From positions 1 to 6,304 of the forward strand of contig DASUSF010000441.1 in NCBI GenBank assembly GCA_036375275.1: DNA of 6,304 nt, in the 5' to 3' direction. The translations under genes were made by a program, and so were the position numbers. This DNA comes from DASUSF01 sp036375275. GTDB lineage: Bacteria > Pseudomonadota > Alphaproteobacteria > Geminicoccales > Geminicoccaceae. The notes under the pieces are model-generated. The model saw only the letters and a list, made by a program, of their open reading frames with translations. It did no database searches and had not been told where the DNA came from. Below are positions 1 through 5,029 of this stretch, piece after piece. Position 1 is the first letter of the stretch, and each line of letters starts with the position of its first letter.

Positions 1-1
1 G

Positions 2-127
2 GCGGCGGTGAGCGATGCCTAGCGCTGGCCAGCTCGAGGCGGAGAACTCCAGGCTGAAGCGGCTCCTGGCGGAGGTGCACCTGGACGACGCGGCGCTCAA
101 TGAGAGCTCCTGACAACAAACTGGTGA
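2..127 (+). pseudogene. Decayed C-terminal end of IS3-family transposase OrfA
   Basis: No intact frame exists, but three consecutive pieces read as the end of an IS3-family OrfA, the helix-turn-helix and leucine-zipper protein made with OrfB by programmed -1 frameshifting. Codons from position 2 give AAVSDA followed by a TAG at 20-22, where homologues usually have Lys or Arg. From 30 a different frame gives the zipper segment QLEAENSRLKRLLAE and then VHLDDAALNE. Skipping two bases at 105-106 restores the first frame and gives LLTTNW and a TGA at 125-127, which is a typical OrfA ending. The remnant therefore carries one nonsense codon, a net 2-base loss near 20-29 and a 2-base gain near 105. 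The 5' part of the gene lies outside the window. The family is recognised from memory of the OrfA zipper; the IS subgroup is not certain, with IS407/IS51-like as my best guess. Confidence 0.75.
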
Positions 128-236
128 CGCCTGCAGCTCGGGCGGCGCACCCGCGCGGCCGCGATCGAGGGCGCCCGGCGCAGCAGCGCGTGCAGCCGCA
201 GATGACCGAACCGCCGGTGCCCGGTCGCGAGCTCCC
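118..236 (+). pseudogene. Decayed N-terminal start of IS3-family transposase OrfB
   Basis: The frame beginning at 118 reads KLVTPAAR (118-141), a characteristic opening of IS3-family OrfB, the DDE integrase-type subunit. It sits one frame back (-1) from the restored OrfA ending, as expected for the programmed frameshift that makes OrfAB. Farther on, scattered pieces in different frames still resemble the following segment. AGC AGC GCG TGC at 182-193 corresponds to the SERRAC region, and the codons at 198-236 read ADDRTAGARSRAP, like GADRxxVRYRSRRP. Their offsets from expected spacing, about 5 then about 10 bases short, imply several small deletions. No DDE catalytic motif is visible anywhere in the window, so the element is a non-functional scrap. 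The first eight residues are convincing; the later pieces are weak. Confidence 0.5.
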
Positions 237-602
237 TTCCCGCCGTCCGCTGCGGTCGCCGTCCCCCCCGGCCGCGCGGCTGACGGTCAGGGACTCGCGC
301 TCCGTGAGCGTTGGACGCTCCGCTCCGCCGGCCGGGCCCTCCTGGAAAGCCGATCCGCGAACGCTTTCGTTAACTTCTCTGGCAGATCCGTATGGCGGTC
401 CATGCGATCCTGGGAGTCCTGCGCGCGGTCTGGGGGCTCGTGGCGGTGCGGTTCCGGCCATGGCCATCGGCATGCTGAGCGTGGCGCAGGGGAGTGAAGA
501 AGGGGGTGAACGTGCGGAAGCTCTCGCCAGGCTTGGCGGCCCGCCGGACCGGCGCGGGACGGCGGTCGTCGGACCCGCCACCCGTGTGCCCGCGGGCCGA
601 GC
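237..602. other. GC-rich stretch with no assignable gene, between IS remnant and tadA
   Basis: I find no recognisable protein on either strand in this stretch. Frames stay open because of the high GC content, and their translations are rich in Arg, Pro and Ser without domain-like character. The left part may be further eroded IS sequence. The right part (about 480-602) must carry the tadA leader, but I see no convincing -35/-10 pair. A purine-rich ribosome-binding-like sequence at 497-506 (GAAGAAGGGGG) precedes GTG codons at 506 and 512. They would open a frame of only 33-35 codons that ends at 613, overlapping the start of tadA. That is too little evidence to call a gene. Confidence 0.4.
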
Positions 603-1052
603 ATGCCCGTTAGCCCGATGCAGGAGGCGCTCGGGCTGGCGCGGAGGGCTGCGGAGCTCGGGGAGGTCCCGGTCGGAGCGGTCGTCGTCGATGCCGACGG
701 GCGGATCCTCGGGGCGGCGCACAACCGGACGGAGGCCGATGCCGATCCGACCGCGCACGCCGAGATCCTGGCGCTGCGTGCGGCCGCGGCGGCGCTCGGC
801 GCGGCGCGGCTCCCGCAATGCGACCTCTACGTCACCCTCGAGCCATGCCCGATGTGCGCAGCCGCGATCGGCTTCGCCCGGATCCGGCGGCTGTACTTCG
901 GCGCCGCCGATCCGAAGGGCGGCGGGGTCGAGCACGGCCCCAGGATCTTCGCGAGCCCCTCCTGCCACCACGCGCCCGAGGTCTACGGCGGGCTCGGCGA
1001 GCGGGCGGCCGCGGAGCTGCTCCGCGCGTTCTTCCGGGCGCGGCGCCCCTGA
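603..1052 (+). CDS. tadA: tRNA adenosine(34) deaminase TadA
   Basis: This is a 149-residue zinc-dependent deaminase of the cytidine/deoxycytidylate deaminase superfamily. TadA converts the wobble adenosine of tRNA-Arg(ACG) to inosine in the cytosol. The substrate-binding segment GEVPVGAVVVD is at residues 20-30. The zinc and proton-shuttle motif HAE is at 52-54, inside PTAHAEILALR. The second zinc motif PCPMC is at 81-85, with Cys82 and Cys85 completing the ligand set. The C-terminal part (DPKGGGVEHGPRIF, then CHHAPEVYGG and the FFRARR end) is the form seen in alphaproteobacterial TadA. Length is normal for the family. The first Met is used; a second Met at residue 6 (position 618) would also keep the whole fold, and neither has a good ribosome-binding site. 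A related guanine or other nucleobase deaminase is the alternative, but PCPMC and the overall match favour TadA. It is followed 28 bp later by ynfA. Confidence 0.9.
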   Translation: MPVSPMQEALGLARRAAELGEVPVGAVVVDADGRILGAAHNRTEADADPTAHAEILALRAAAAALGAARLPQCDLYVTLEPCPMCAAAIGFARIRRLYFGAADPKGGGVEHGPRIFASPSCHHAPEVYGGLGERAAAELLRAFFRARRP

Positions 1053-1064
1053 CCCGTCCGAACC

Positions 1065-1070
1065 GGAGGA
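1065..1070 (+). promoter_or_regulatory. Ribosome-binding site of ynfA
   Basis: GGAGGA lies 10 bases before the ATG at 1081, in the 28-bp gap after the tadA stop. It fixes the ynfA start and excludes the much longer upstream-open frame. The ATG at 1071 directly after it is in another frame and too close to be used. Confidence 0.6.
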
Positions 1071-1080
1071 ATGCCACGGG

Positions 1081-1401
1081 ATGCGGACCGTCGTCGCCTA
1101 CCTCGGGGCCGCGCTCGCCGAGATCGCGGGATGCTTCGCCTTCTGGGCCTGGCTCCGGCTGGGCAGGTCCATGCTCTGGATCGTGCCCGGGATGGCGTCG
1201 CTCGCGGTCTTCGCGTGGCTGCTCACCCTGGCCGGGGTCGCCGCCGCGGGCCGCGCCTACGCCGCGTACGGCGGCGTCTACATCGCGAGCTCGCTGGCCT
1301 GGCTCTGGCTGGTCGAGGGAGTGCGCCCGGACCGCTTCGACGTCGCGGGCGTCCTGATCTGCCTCGCCGGCGCCGCCCTGATCGTCGCCGCGCCGCGCTG
1401 A
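1081..1401 (+). CDS. ynfA: YnfA/UPF0060 family small membrane protein
   Basis: This 106-residue integral inner-membrane protein belongs to the YnfA (UPF0060) family, related in fold to small multidrug resistance (SMR) transporters. Four hydrophobic helices are visible at about residues 4-25, 31-52, 60-79 and 87-104. The family signatures are ALAEIAGCFAFWAWL near the N-terminus and GRAYAAYGGVYIASSLAW at 57-74. Glu14 in the first helix sits at the position of the essential glutamate of SMR pumps. Length matches the E. coli protein (about 108 residues). Known: some enterobacterial YnfA proteins have been reported to contribute to drug or dye efflux. The substrate here is unknown. The start is set by the GGAGGA site; the same frame is open far upstream only because GC is high. 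It is probably co-transcribed with tadA and ends in a convergent spacer facing the polysaccharide operon. Confidence 0.9.
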   Translation: MRTVVAYLGAALAEIAGCFAFWAWLRLGRSMLWIVPGMASLAVFAWLLTLAGVAAAGRAYAAYGGVYIASSLAWLWLVEGVRPDRFDVAGVLICLAGAALIVAAPR

Positions 1402-1428
1402 GCCGGGTGCGGCCGTCGCCTGCCAGTC

Positions 1429-1460
1429 AGAGCGGTTTCCGATGAGGTGGAACCACCTTC
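1429..1460. repeat. Palindromic intergenic element, possibly a dispersed alphaproteobacterial repeat
   Basis: The segment opens with AGAGCGGTTTCCGATG and contains AGGTGG-AA-CCACCT (1445-1458), a 6-bp stem around two bases. Its outer arms no longer pair well. The combination of an AGAGCGGTTT start and a short GTGGAACCAC core resembles palindromic repeats scattered between genes in many alphaproteobacteria; I recall this and could not check it. GAGCGGTT (1430-1437) recurs inverted as AACCGCTC at 1538-1545, in the hairpin near the other end of the spacer. It could act as a weak terminator for ynfA, but no T-run follows. Confidence 0.4.
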
Positions 1461-1533
1461 AGGTCGAGGCAGGCCCTTCGCTCGTCGGAAGAAAGAGCGC
1501 TCAATCTCAACGAGGTAGAACATCCTTATCCAC

Positions 1534-1561
1534 GTAGAACCGCTCAGGAAGGCGGTTCTGC
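1534..1561. terminator. Hairpin between convergent genes, possible terminator
   Basis: AGAACCGC (1536-1543) and GCGGTTCT (1552-1559) form a perfect 8-bp stem with an 8-base loop, extendable by a wobble pair (1535/1560) and a G-C pair (1534/1561). It lies 17-44 bases past the stop of the minus-strand sugar transferase and in the path of readthrough from ynfA, the usual place for a bidirectional terminator. Neither strand has a T-run after the stem, so it is not a classical intrinsic terminator. It may instead stabilise the 3' end or belong to a dispersed repeat. Confidence 0.4.
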
Positions 1562-1577
1562 CCAAGCGGGTGACGCT

Positions 1578-3071
1578 CTAGTAGGCGCCGTGGCCCCGGA
1601 GAACCGCGCGCGGCGTCTTGAATAGGATGATCAGGTCGCACCAGAGCGACCAGTTCTTGACGTACCAGCAGTCCAGATGGACCCGGCGCCGGTAGTCGAG
1701 GTCGTTGCGCCCGCTGACCTGCCAGAGCCCGGTGAGGCCGGGCGTGCTGCCGAGGTAGTAGACGACGTTCTCGCCGTAGCGCTCGAGCTCCTCCGCGACC
1801 ACCGGGCGCGGCCCGACCAGGCTCATGTCGCCGCGCAGCACGTTCAGGAGCTGCGGCAGCTCGTCCAGCGAGGTGCGCCGCAGCCACGCGCCGATCATCG
1901 TGATCCTCGGGTCGTCCCTGAGCTTGTGGTCGCGCTTCCACTCCTCACGGAGCTCCGGGTGCCGCTCCAGGTAGTCGGCGAGGACGCGTTCGGCGTCCGG
2001 CACCATGGTCCGGAACTTCAGGCAGCGGAACGGCCGGCCGCCCCGGCCGATGCGCTCGTGGCCGTAGAACACCGGCTGCCCGGTCCGCGCGACCTGCCAG
2101 CTGAGGAGCGCGAACAGCGGCGCCACGAGGATCAGGAGCAGCGTGGTCGCGATCAGGTCGAACGTGCGCTTGACCAGCCGCGGCCACGGCCGGGCGAGGT
2201 TGTTGTAGACGCGGAGCGCCAGCACGTCGTGGCTGAAAAAGTGCGTGACCCGGGTCCGGGCCAGCGGCAGGCCGCGCATCGGCGAGACGATGTCGACGTC
2301 GCCGTAGTGCAGGTTGAGCCGCTCCACGAACGAGCCGCAGCGCGCCATTTCGCCCATCTCCAGCGCCACGACGACGTGGGGCCGGCCGAGGTGGGCGGGC
2401 AGCAGATGGGGTGGCGTCGCGGCATCCAGCACCGGATACCGCCGGTCCTCGATGTCGAGGTGTCGGCGCTCGCAGTCCTCCTTCCCGGGCGGCCGGATGA
2501 AGGCGACGATGTCGAAGCCGAGCAGGGGCTCGCTCGCCAGAGCGTCCGCCGCATCGATCGCGTTCGGCCCGCTGCCGACGATCACCGTCGGGCGGACCCA
2601 GCTGCCGCTCGCGATCAGGAACCGCTTCACCGCGAAGCGCGCCATCGGCACCAGCAGCGCGACCAGGGACCAGTTGGTGATCCACCACAGCCTGGAGAAG
2701 TTGGTCTTGGTCAGGAACACCAGCGCGGCATCGACCATGGCCATGATCAGGACCACGCCCATGATGTCGCCGATCTCCTGCCAGAAGGGGCGCCTCCGCC
2801 CGTAGTGGCCGAGCTGCCGGAACCAGACCAGGCAGGCCACGCCGAGCCCGAGGTAGATCAGGATCCGCTCGTCGCCGTAGCGGGTCATCCAGCCGAACAT
2901 CGCCTCGTCGAAGGTCAGCCCGTTGAGCACCCAGTTGGTCGTGCGACCGATCGCGAAGCACGCATAGATGAGCACGAGATCGACCAGCGGCAGCAGCCAG
3001 CCGGCGCGCAGCACGCCGCGGCGGCCCCGGGCTTCGAGCTGGAGGGGCGTCGTGGTGGCTAGGAGATCCAT
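1578..3071 (-). CDS. Polyprenyl-phosphate sugar-1-phosphate transferase (WbaP/ExoY-like)
   Basis: This 497-residue membrane enzyme is of the bacterial sugar transferase family, which starts polysaccharide assembly by moving a sugar-1-phosphate (galactose or glucose in well-known members) from a UDP-sugar to undecaprenyl phosphate. Numbered from the ATG at 3071, the N-terminus has four hydrophobic segments (about 24-42, 69-84, 104-120, 131-150). A Rossmann-like domain with VIVGSGPNAIDAADAL follows at about 163-178. The catalytic part begins with VKRTFDL and a membrane segment at about 300-326. It continues with GHERIGRGGRPF (337-348), KFRTMVPDAERV (352-363), the Asp-Glu pair in LDELPQLLNVLRGD (402-415), SLVGPRP (417-423) and PGLTGLWQVSGRN (444-456). 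The long KFRTM-to-DELPQ insert and the GHGAY end fit WbaP-type enzymes; sugar specificity cannot be read. A TTG at 3090-3092 would add seven residues; its AAGG is only two or three bases away, too close, so I prefer the ATG, though that has no good site either. The gene is last in the minus-strand locus, after a 141-bp gap. Confidence 0.9.
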   Translation of the reverse strand: MDLLATTTPLQLEARGRRGVLRAGWLLPLVDLVLIYACFAIGRTTNWVLNGLTFDEAMFGWMTRYGDERILIYLGLGVACLVWFRQLGHYGRRRPFWQEIGDIMGVVLIMAMVDAALVFLTKTNFSRLWWITNWSLVALLVPMARFAVKRFLIASGSWVRPTVIVGSGPNAIDAADALASEPLLGFDIVAFIRPPGKEDCERRHLDIEDRRYPVLDAATPPHLLPAHLGRPHVVVALEMGEMARCGSFVERLNLHYGDVDIVSPMRGLPLARTRVTHFFSHDVLALRVYNNLARPWPRLVKRTFDLIATTLLLILVAPLFALLSWQVARTGQPVFYGHERIGRGGRPFRCLKFRTMVPDAERVLADYLERHPELREEWKRDHKLRDDPRITMIGAWLRRTSLDELPQLLNVLRGDMSLVGPRPVVAEELERYGENVVYYLGSTPGLTGLWQVSGRNDLDYRRRVHLDCWYVKNWSLWCDLIILFKTPRAVLRGHGAY

Positions 3072-3124
3072 GACCTGAGGCTTTACGGTCAATTCCTTCT
3101 CGGCTTAATGAAAAGCCGGCCGGC

Positions 3125-3153
3125 ACTTAACGCGGAACGGCTTGGTTTGGCAA
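3125..3153 (-). promoter_or_regulatory. Possible sigma-70-type promoter of the sugar transferase gene
   Basis: On the minus strand TTGCCA (3153-3148) matches five of six -35 consensus bases. It is separated by exactly 17 bases from TTAAGT (3130-3125), which matches only three of six -10 bases. Transcription would start near 3118, giving a leader of about 47 bases to the ATG at 3071. The 141-bp gap before this gene is the only sizeable one in the minus-strand locus. The -10 is poor, so this is tentative. Confidence 0.3.
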
Positions 3154-3160
3154 GGCTCGG

Positions 3161-3180
3161 CCTGTCCAGCCCCGGGCAGG
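3161..3180. terminator. Hairpin downstream of the methyltransferase gene
   Basis: CCTGTCC (3161-3167) and GGGCAGG (3174-3180) pair over 7 bp, including one wobble, around a 6-base loop. The stem starts 33 bases past the methyltransferase stop and lies just upstream of the putative promoter of the sugar transferase gene. No T-run follows on the minus strand. It could be a partial terminator or attenuator separating the upstream operon from the last gene. Confidence 0.3.
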
Positions 3181-3212
3181 TTCCTCAACAGGTCAACGCC
3201 CGGCACCCGTCC

Positions 3213-3938
3213 TCATTCCTGTTCTCGCACGGGCCGGGCCGCTCTGGTGCGAAAGTTGGTCTCGAGGCGGGCGGCGGTCGGGAAATCCAGAAATTGCCGC
3301 TCATAGGCGCCCGCCTTCTCGAGGTACAGGAACAGTCCCCAGGCCATTCCGGGGAGGAGGCGGGCCGCGGGGCGGGCGAGCGCCGGCGGCAATGGATAGA
3401 AGTTGGCGCCGCCGGTGTCCAGCAGCCGGAAGGTGCCGGGCGCGGCCTGCTCGAGAAAGCCGAGCAGATCCGCGCGCGTGTAGCCCCGGACATGAGCCGA
3501 CGCGCTCTTGATCACGCTCGGCTGCCGGCCGGCGAGCAGGAGCAGCCGGTTGTGCAGGGAGGCGAGGTTGGGCACGCCCACGATCAGCCGCCCGCCGGGA
3601 CGGAGGACCCGGGCGATCTCGTGGAAGATCCAGAAGATCTCCTTGGTGTGCTCGAGGATCTGGTTGGCGATCACCACGTCGATGGTGGCGTCTTCGAGCG
3701 GCAGACGCTCGCGCTCGAGATCCACCTGATGGACCTCGGCGCCGGCGCCGCGCAGCCGCTCGACGTTCGGCGGCCAGACCTCGATCGCGATCCGCCGGGC
3801 GGCGGCCTCGACCGCCTGCGCGATCGCCAGATCGGCGCCCTCGCCGGCGCCGATGTCGAGGACCGTCCGGAACGGCCGCGCCGCCTCCAGCCAGCGCCGG
3901 ACCAGGGGACGGCCGTAGTTGAGCGAGCGGTCGATCAT
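3213..3938 (-). CDS. Class I SAM-dependent methyltransferase
   Basis: This 241-residue cytosolic protein has the Rossmann-type methyltransferase fold (Methyltransf_11-like). Motif I is VLDIGAGEGADLAIA at residues 26-40, the SAM-binding glycine loop. The acidic residue closing the second strand is probably Glu53 in IAIEVWPP. IDVVIANQILEHTKE (86-100) and VLRPGGRLIVGVPN (111-124) are the later motifs of the family. The C-terminal 110 residues are the variable part that determines the substrate and match nothing I recognise. The gene sits between a glycosyltransferase and an initiating sugar transferase, so methylation of a glycan sugar or end group is a reasonable inference; the acceptor is unknown. 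Its ATG overlaps the glycosyltransferase stop as ATGA (3938-3935), indicating coupled translation. No clear ribosome-binding site precedes it, which fits dependence on coupling. Confidence 0.85.
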   Translation of the reverse strand: MIDRSLNYGRPLVRRWLEAARPFRTVLDIGAGEGADLAIAQAVEAAARRIAIEVWPPNVERLRGAGAEVHQVDLERERLPLEDATIDVVIANQILEHTKEIFWIFHEIARVLRPGGRLIVGVPNLASLHNRLLLLAGRQPSVIKSASAHVRGYTRADLLGFLEQAAPGTFRLLDTGGANFYPLPPALARPAARLLPGMAWGLFLYLEKAGAYERQFLDFPTAARLETNFRTRAARPVREQE

Positions 3939-5029
3939 GGTCGGCGGAGCAGGTCCCGGTAGAGCTCGAGGTAGGCCCGGCCGGTCACGCTCCAGTCGAA
4001 GACCGACCGGGCGCGGGCCCGCCCGGCGGCGACCAGATCCGCCCGCAGCGCCTCGTCGTGCTGCAATCGGCGGACGGCGCCGATGTACCCCGACGCTTGC
4101 AGCCCGTCCACCAGCAGCCCGGTCCGGCCGTCGAGAATCGCTTCCGGCACGCCGCCGACCCGCGCCGCGACCACCGGCACGCCGACCGCCATCGCCTCGA
4201 TCGGGGCGAGGGGCAGCCCTTCGGACCGGGACGGCAGCAGCATCAGGTCGGCGCCGGCGAGCACGTCGAGCGCCTCGGGCCGGGCGAGCGCGCCCCGCAT
4301 CACCACCCGGTCCTGGACCCGGAGCGCCCGGGCGCGCGCGACCATCGCCGCGCGGAGCGGCCCGTCGCCGACCACCACCAGTCGGATTTCCGGATCGTCC
4401 AGCCCGGCGAGGATCTCGAGCGCGAGCAGCGGGTTCTTGATCGGGTCCAGACGGCCAAGGAACAGGAGCGTCCGGAGCGGCCGGCCGCGCACGTCGGGAG
4501 CGCTCGGGAGGTCATCGAGCCGGATCCCGTTCGGGATCACCCGGTGCTCCTCCCCGGCGCCCCCGATGCCCCATTCCGCGGCCACCGCCCGGTCGTGCTC
4601 GGAGACGAAGATCCGGAGGTCGGCCCGGCGCGCGACGAACCGCTCGGCGGCGCGGCCGAGGGCGCGGCCGGGCCATCGCTTGTGGACGAAGTGGTAGCCG
4701 TGGACGCTGTAGACGAAGCGCGCGGCACCGCGTGCCGCGGCGAGGGGCAGGCCGGCCCGGGCGCCGTGCGCGTGGACCAGCGCGGGCCGGAGATCGCCCA
4801 CGAGCGCGCGGATCCGCCGCCAGATCCGCGGATCCGCACGGGCGGCGAAGAAGTCCAGGCCGTGCGCGGCCGCCCCCAGCCGCGCCGCGGCCTCCAGCGC
4901 CGGGGACCCCGCCTGGCTCAGGAGGTGGACCTCGGCCGTGACCTCGGCCCGGAGGCTCTCGATCAGCTGCAGCACGTGCGTCGTGCCGCCGCCGAGGCTG
5001 CCGTCCGCGACCGCCTGGAGGATGATCAA
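3935..5029 (-). CDS. GT4-family glycosyltransferase (GT-B fold)
   Basis: This 364-residue retaining glycosyltransferase is of CAZy family GT4, expected to transfer a sugar from a nucleotide donor onto a growing lipid-linked glycan at the cytosolic membrane face. The N-terminal acceptor domain opens with IILQAVADGSLGGGTTHVLQ, the Gly-rich loop of GT4 enzymes, and has LVHAHGARAGL (84-94) and YSVHGYHF (107-114). The donor domain has VIPNGIRLDDL (164-174), LLFLGRLDPIKN (188-199), LVVVGDGPL (217-225) and the EX7E pair Glu270/Glu278 in SEGLPLAPIEAM. GVPVVAARVGGVPE (283-296) follows. Donor and acceptor cannot be told. The frame is open far upstream, but that part lies under the polymerase/ligase gene and the GT4 fold begins here. 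The only fitting start is the TTG at 5029-5027, which overlaps the upstream TGA as TTGA. The nearest purine-rich sequence is about 15 bases off, so initiation probably relies on coupling. Confidence 0.9.
   Translation of the reverse strand: MIILQAVADGSLGGGTTHVLQLIESLRAEVTAEVHLLSQAGSPALEAAARLGAAAHGLDFFAARADPRIWRRIRALVGDLRPALVHAHGARAGLPLAAARGAARFVYSVHGYHFVHKRWPGRALGRAAERFVARRADLRIFVSEHDRAVAAEWGIGGAGEEHRVIPNGIRLDDLPSAPDVRGRPLRTLLFLGRLDPIKNPLLALEILAGLDDPEIRLVVVGDGPLRAAMVARARALRVQDRVVMRGALARPEALDVLAGADLMLLPSRSEGLPLAPIEAMAVGVPVVAARVGGVPEAILDGRTGLLVDGLQASGYIGAVRRLQHDEALRADLVAAGRARARSVFDWSVTGRAYLELYRDLLRRP

Noticed and set aside
392..478. 28-codon plus-strand frame from an ATG, giving a short hydrophobic peptide
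   Set aside because: No ribosome-binding site or promoter, and nothing beyond chance length to support it.
287..724. Minus-strand open frame overlapping the start of tadA
   Set aside because: The composition is that of a GC-rich shadow frame with no domain, and it overlaps the well-supported tadA.
100..1080. Long open frame in phase with ynfA, extending it to over 400 codons
   Set aside because: It runs through the IS remnant and straight over tadA in another frame, its translation is low-complexity Arg/Pro/Ser-rich, and ynfA has its own ribosome-binding site and normal length from 1081.
1495..1502. Palindrome GAGCGCTC in the convergent spacer
   Set aside because: An 8-bp palindrome in GC-rich DNA is expected by chance, and no partner site is seen.
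1677..3062. Long plus-strand open frame opposite the sugar transferase
   Set aside because: It is antisense to a gene with all family motifs; the translation is rich in Arg, Asp, Pro and His with no recognisable fold.
3115..3124. Perfect palindrome GCCGGCCGGC followed by TTTT on the minus strand
   Set aside because: With a real loop only about three base pairs remain, so it is unlikely to be a terminator; such palindromes are frequent at this GC content.
3108..3962. Plus-strand open frame opposite the methyltransferase
   Set aside because: It is antisense to a clear SAM methyltransferase, and the codon pattern is the mirror of that gene.
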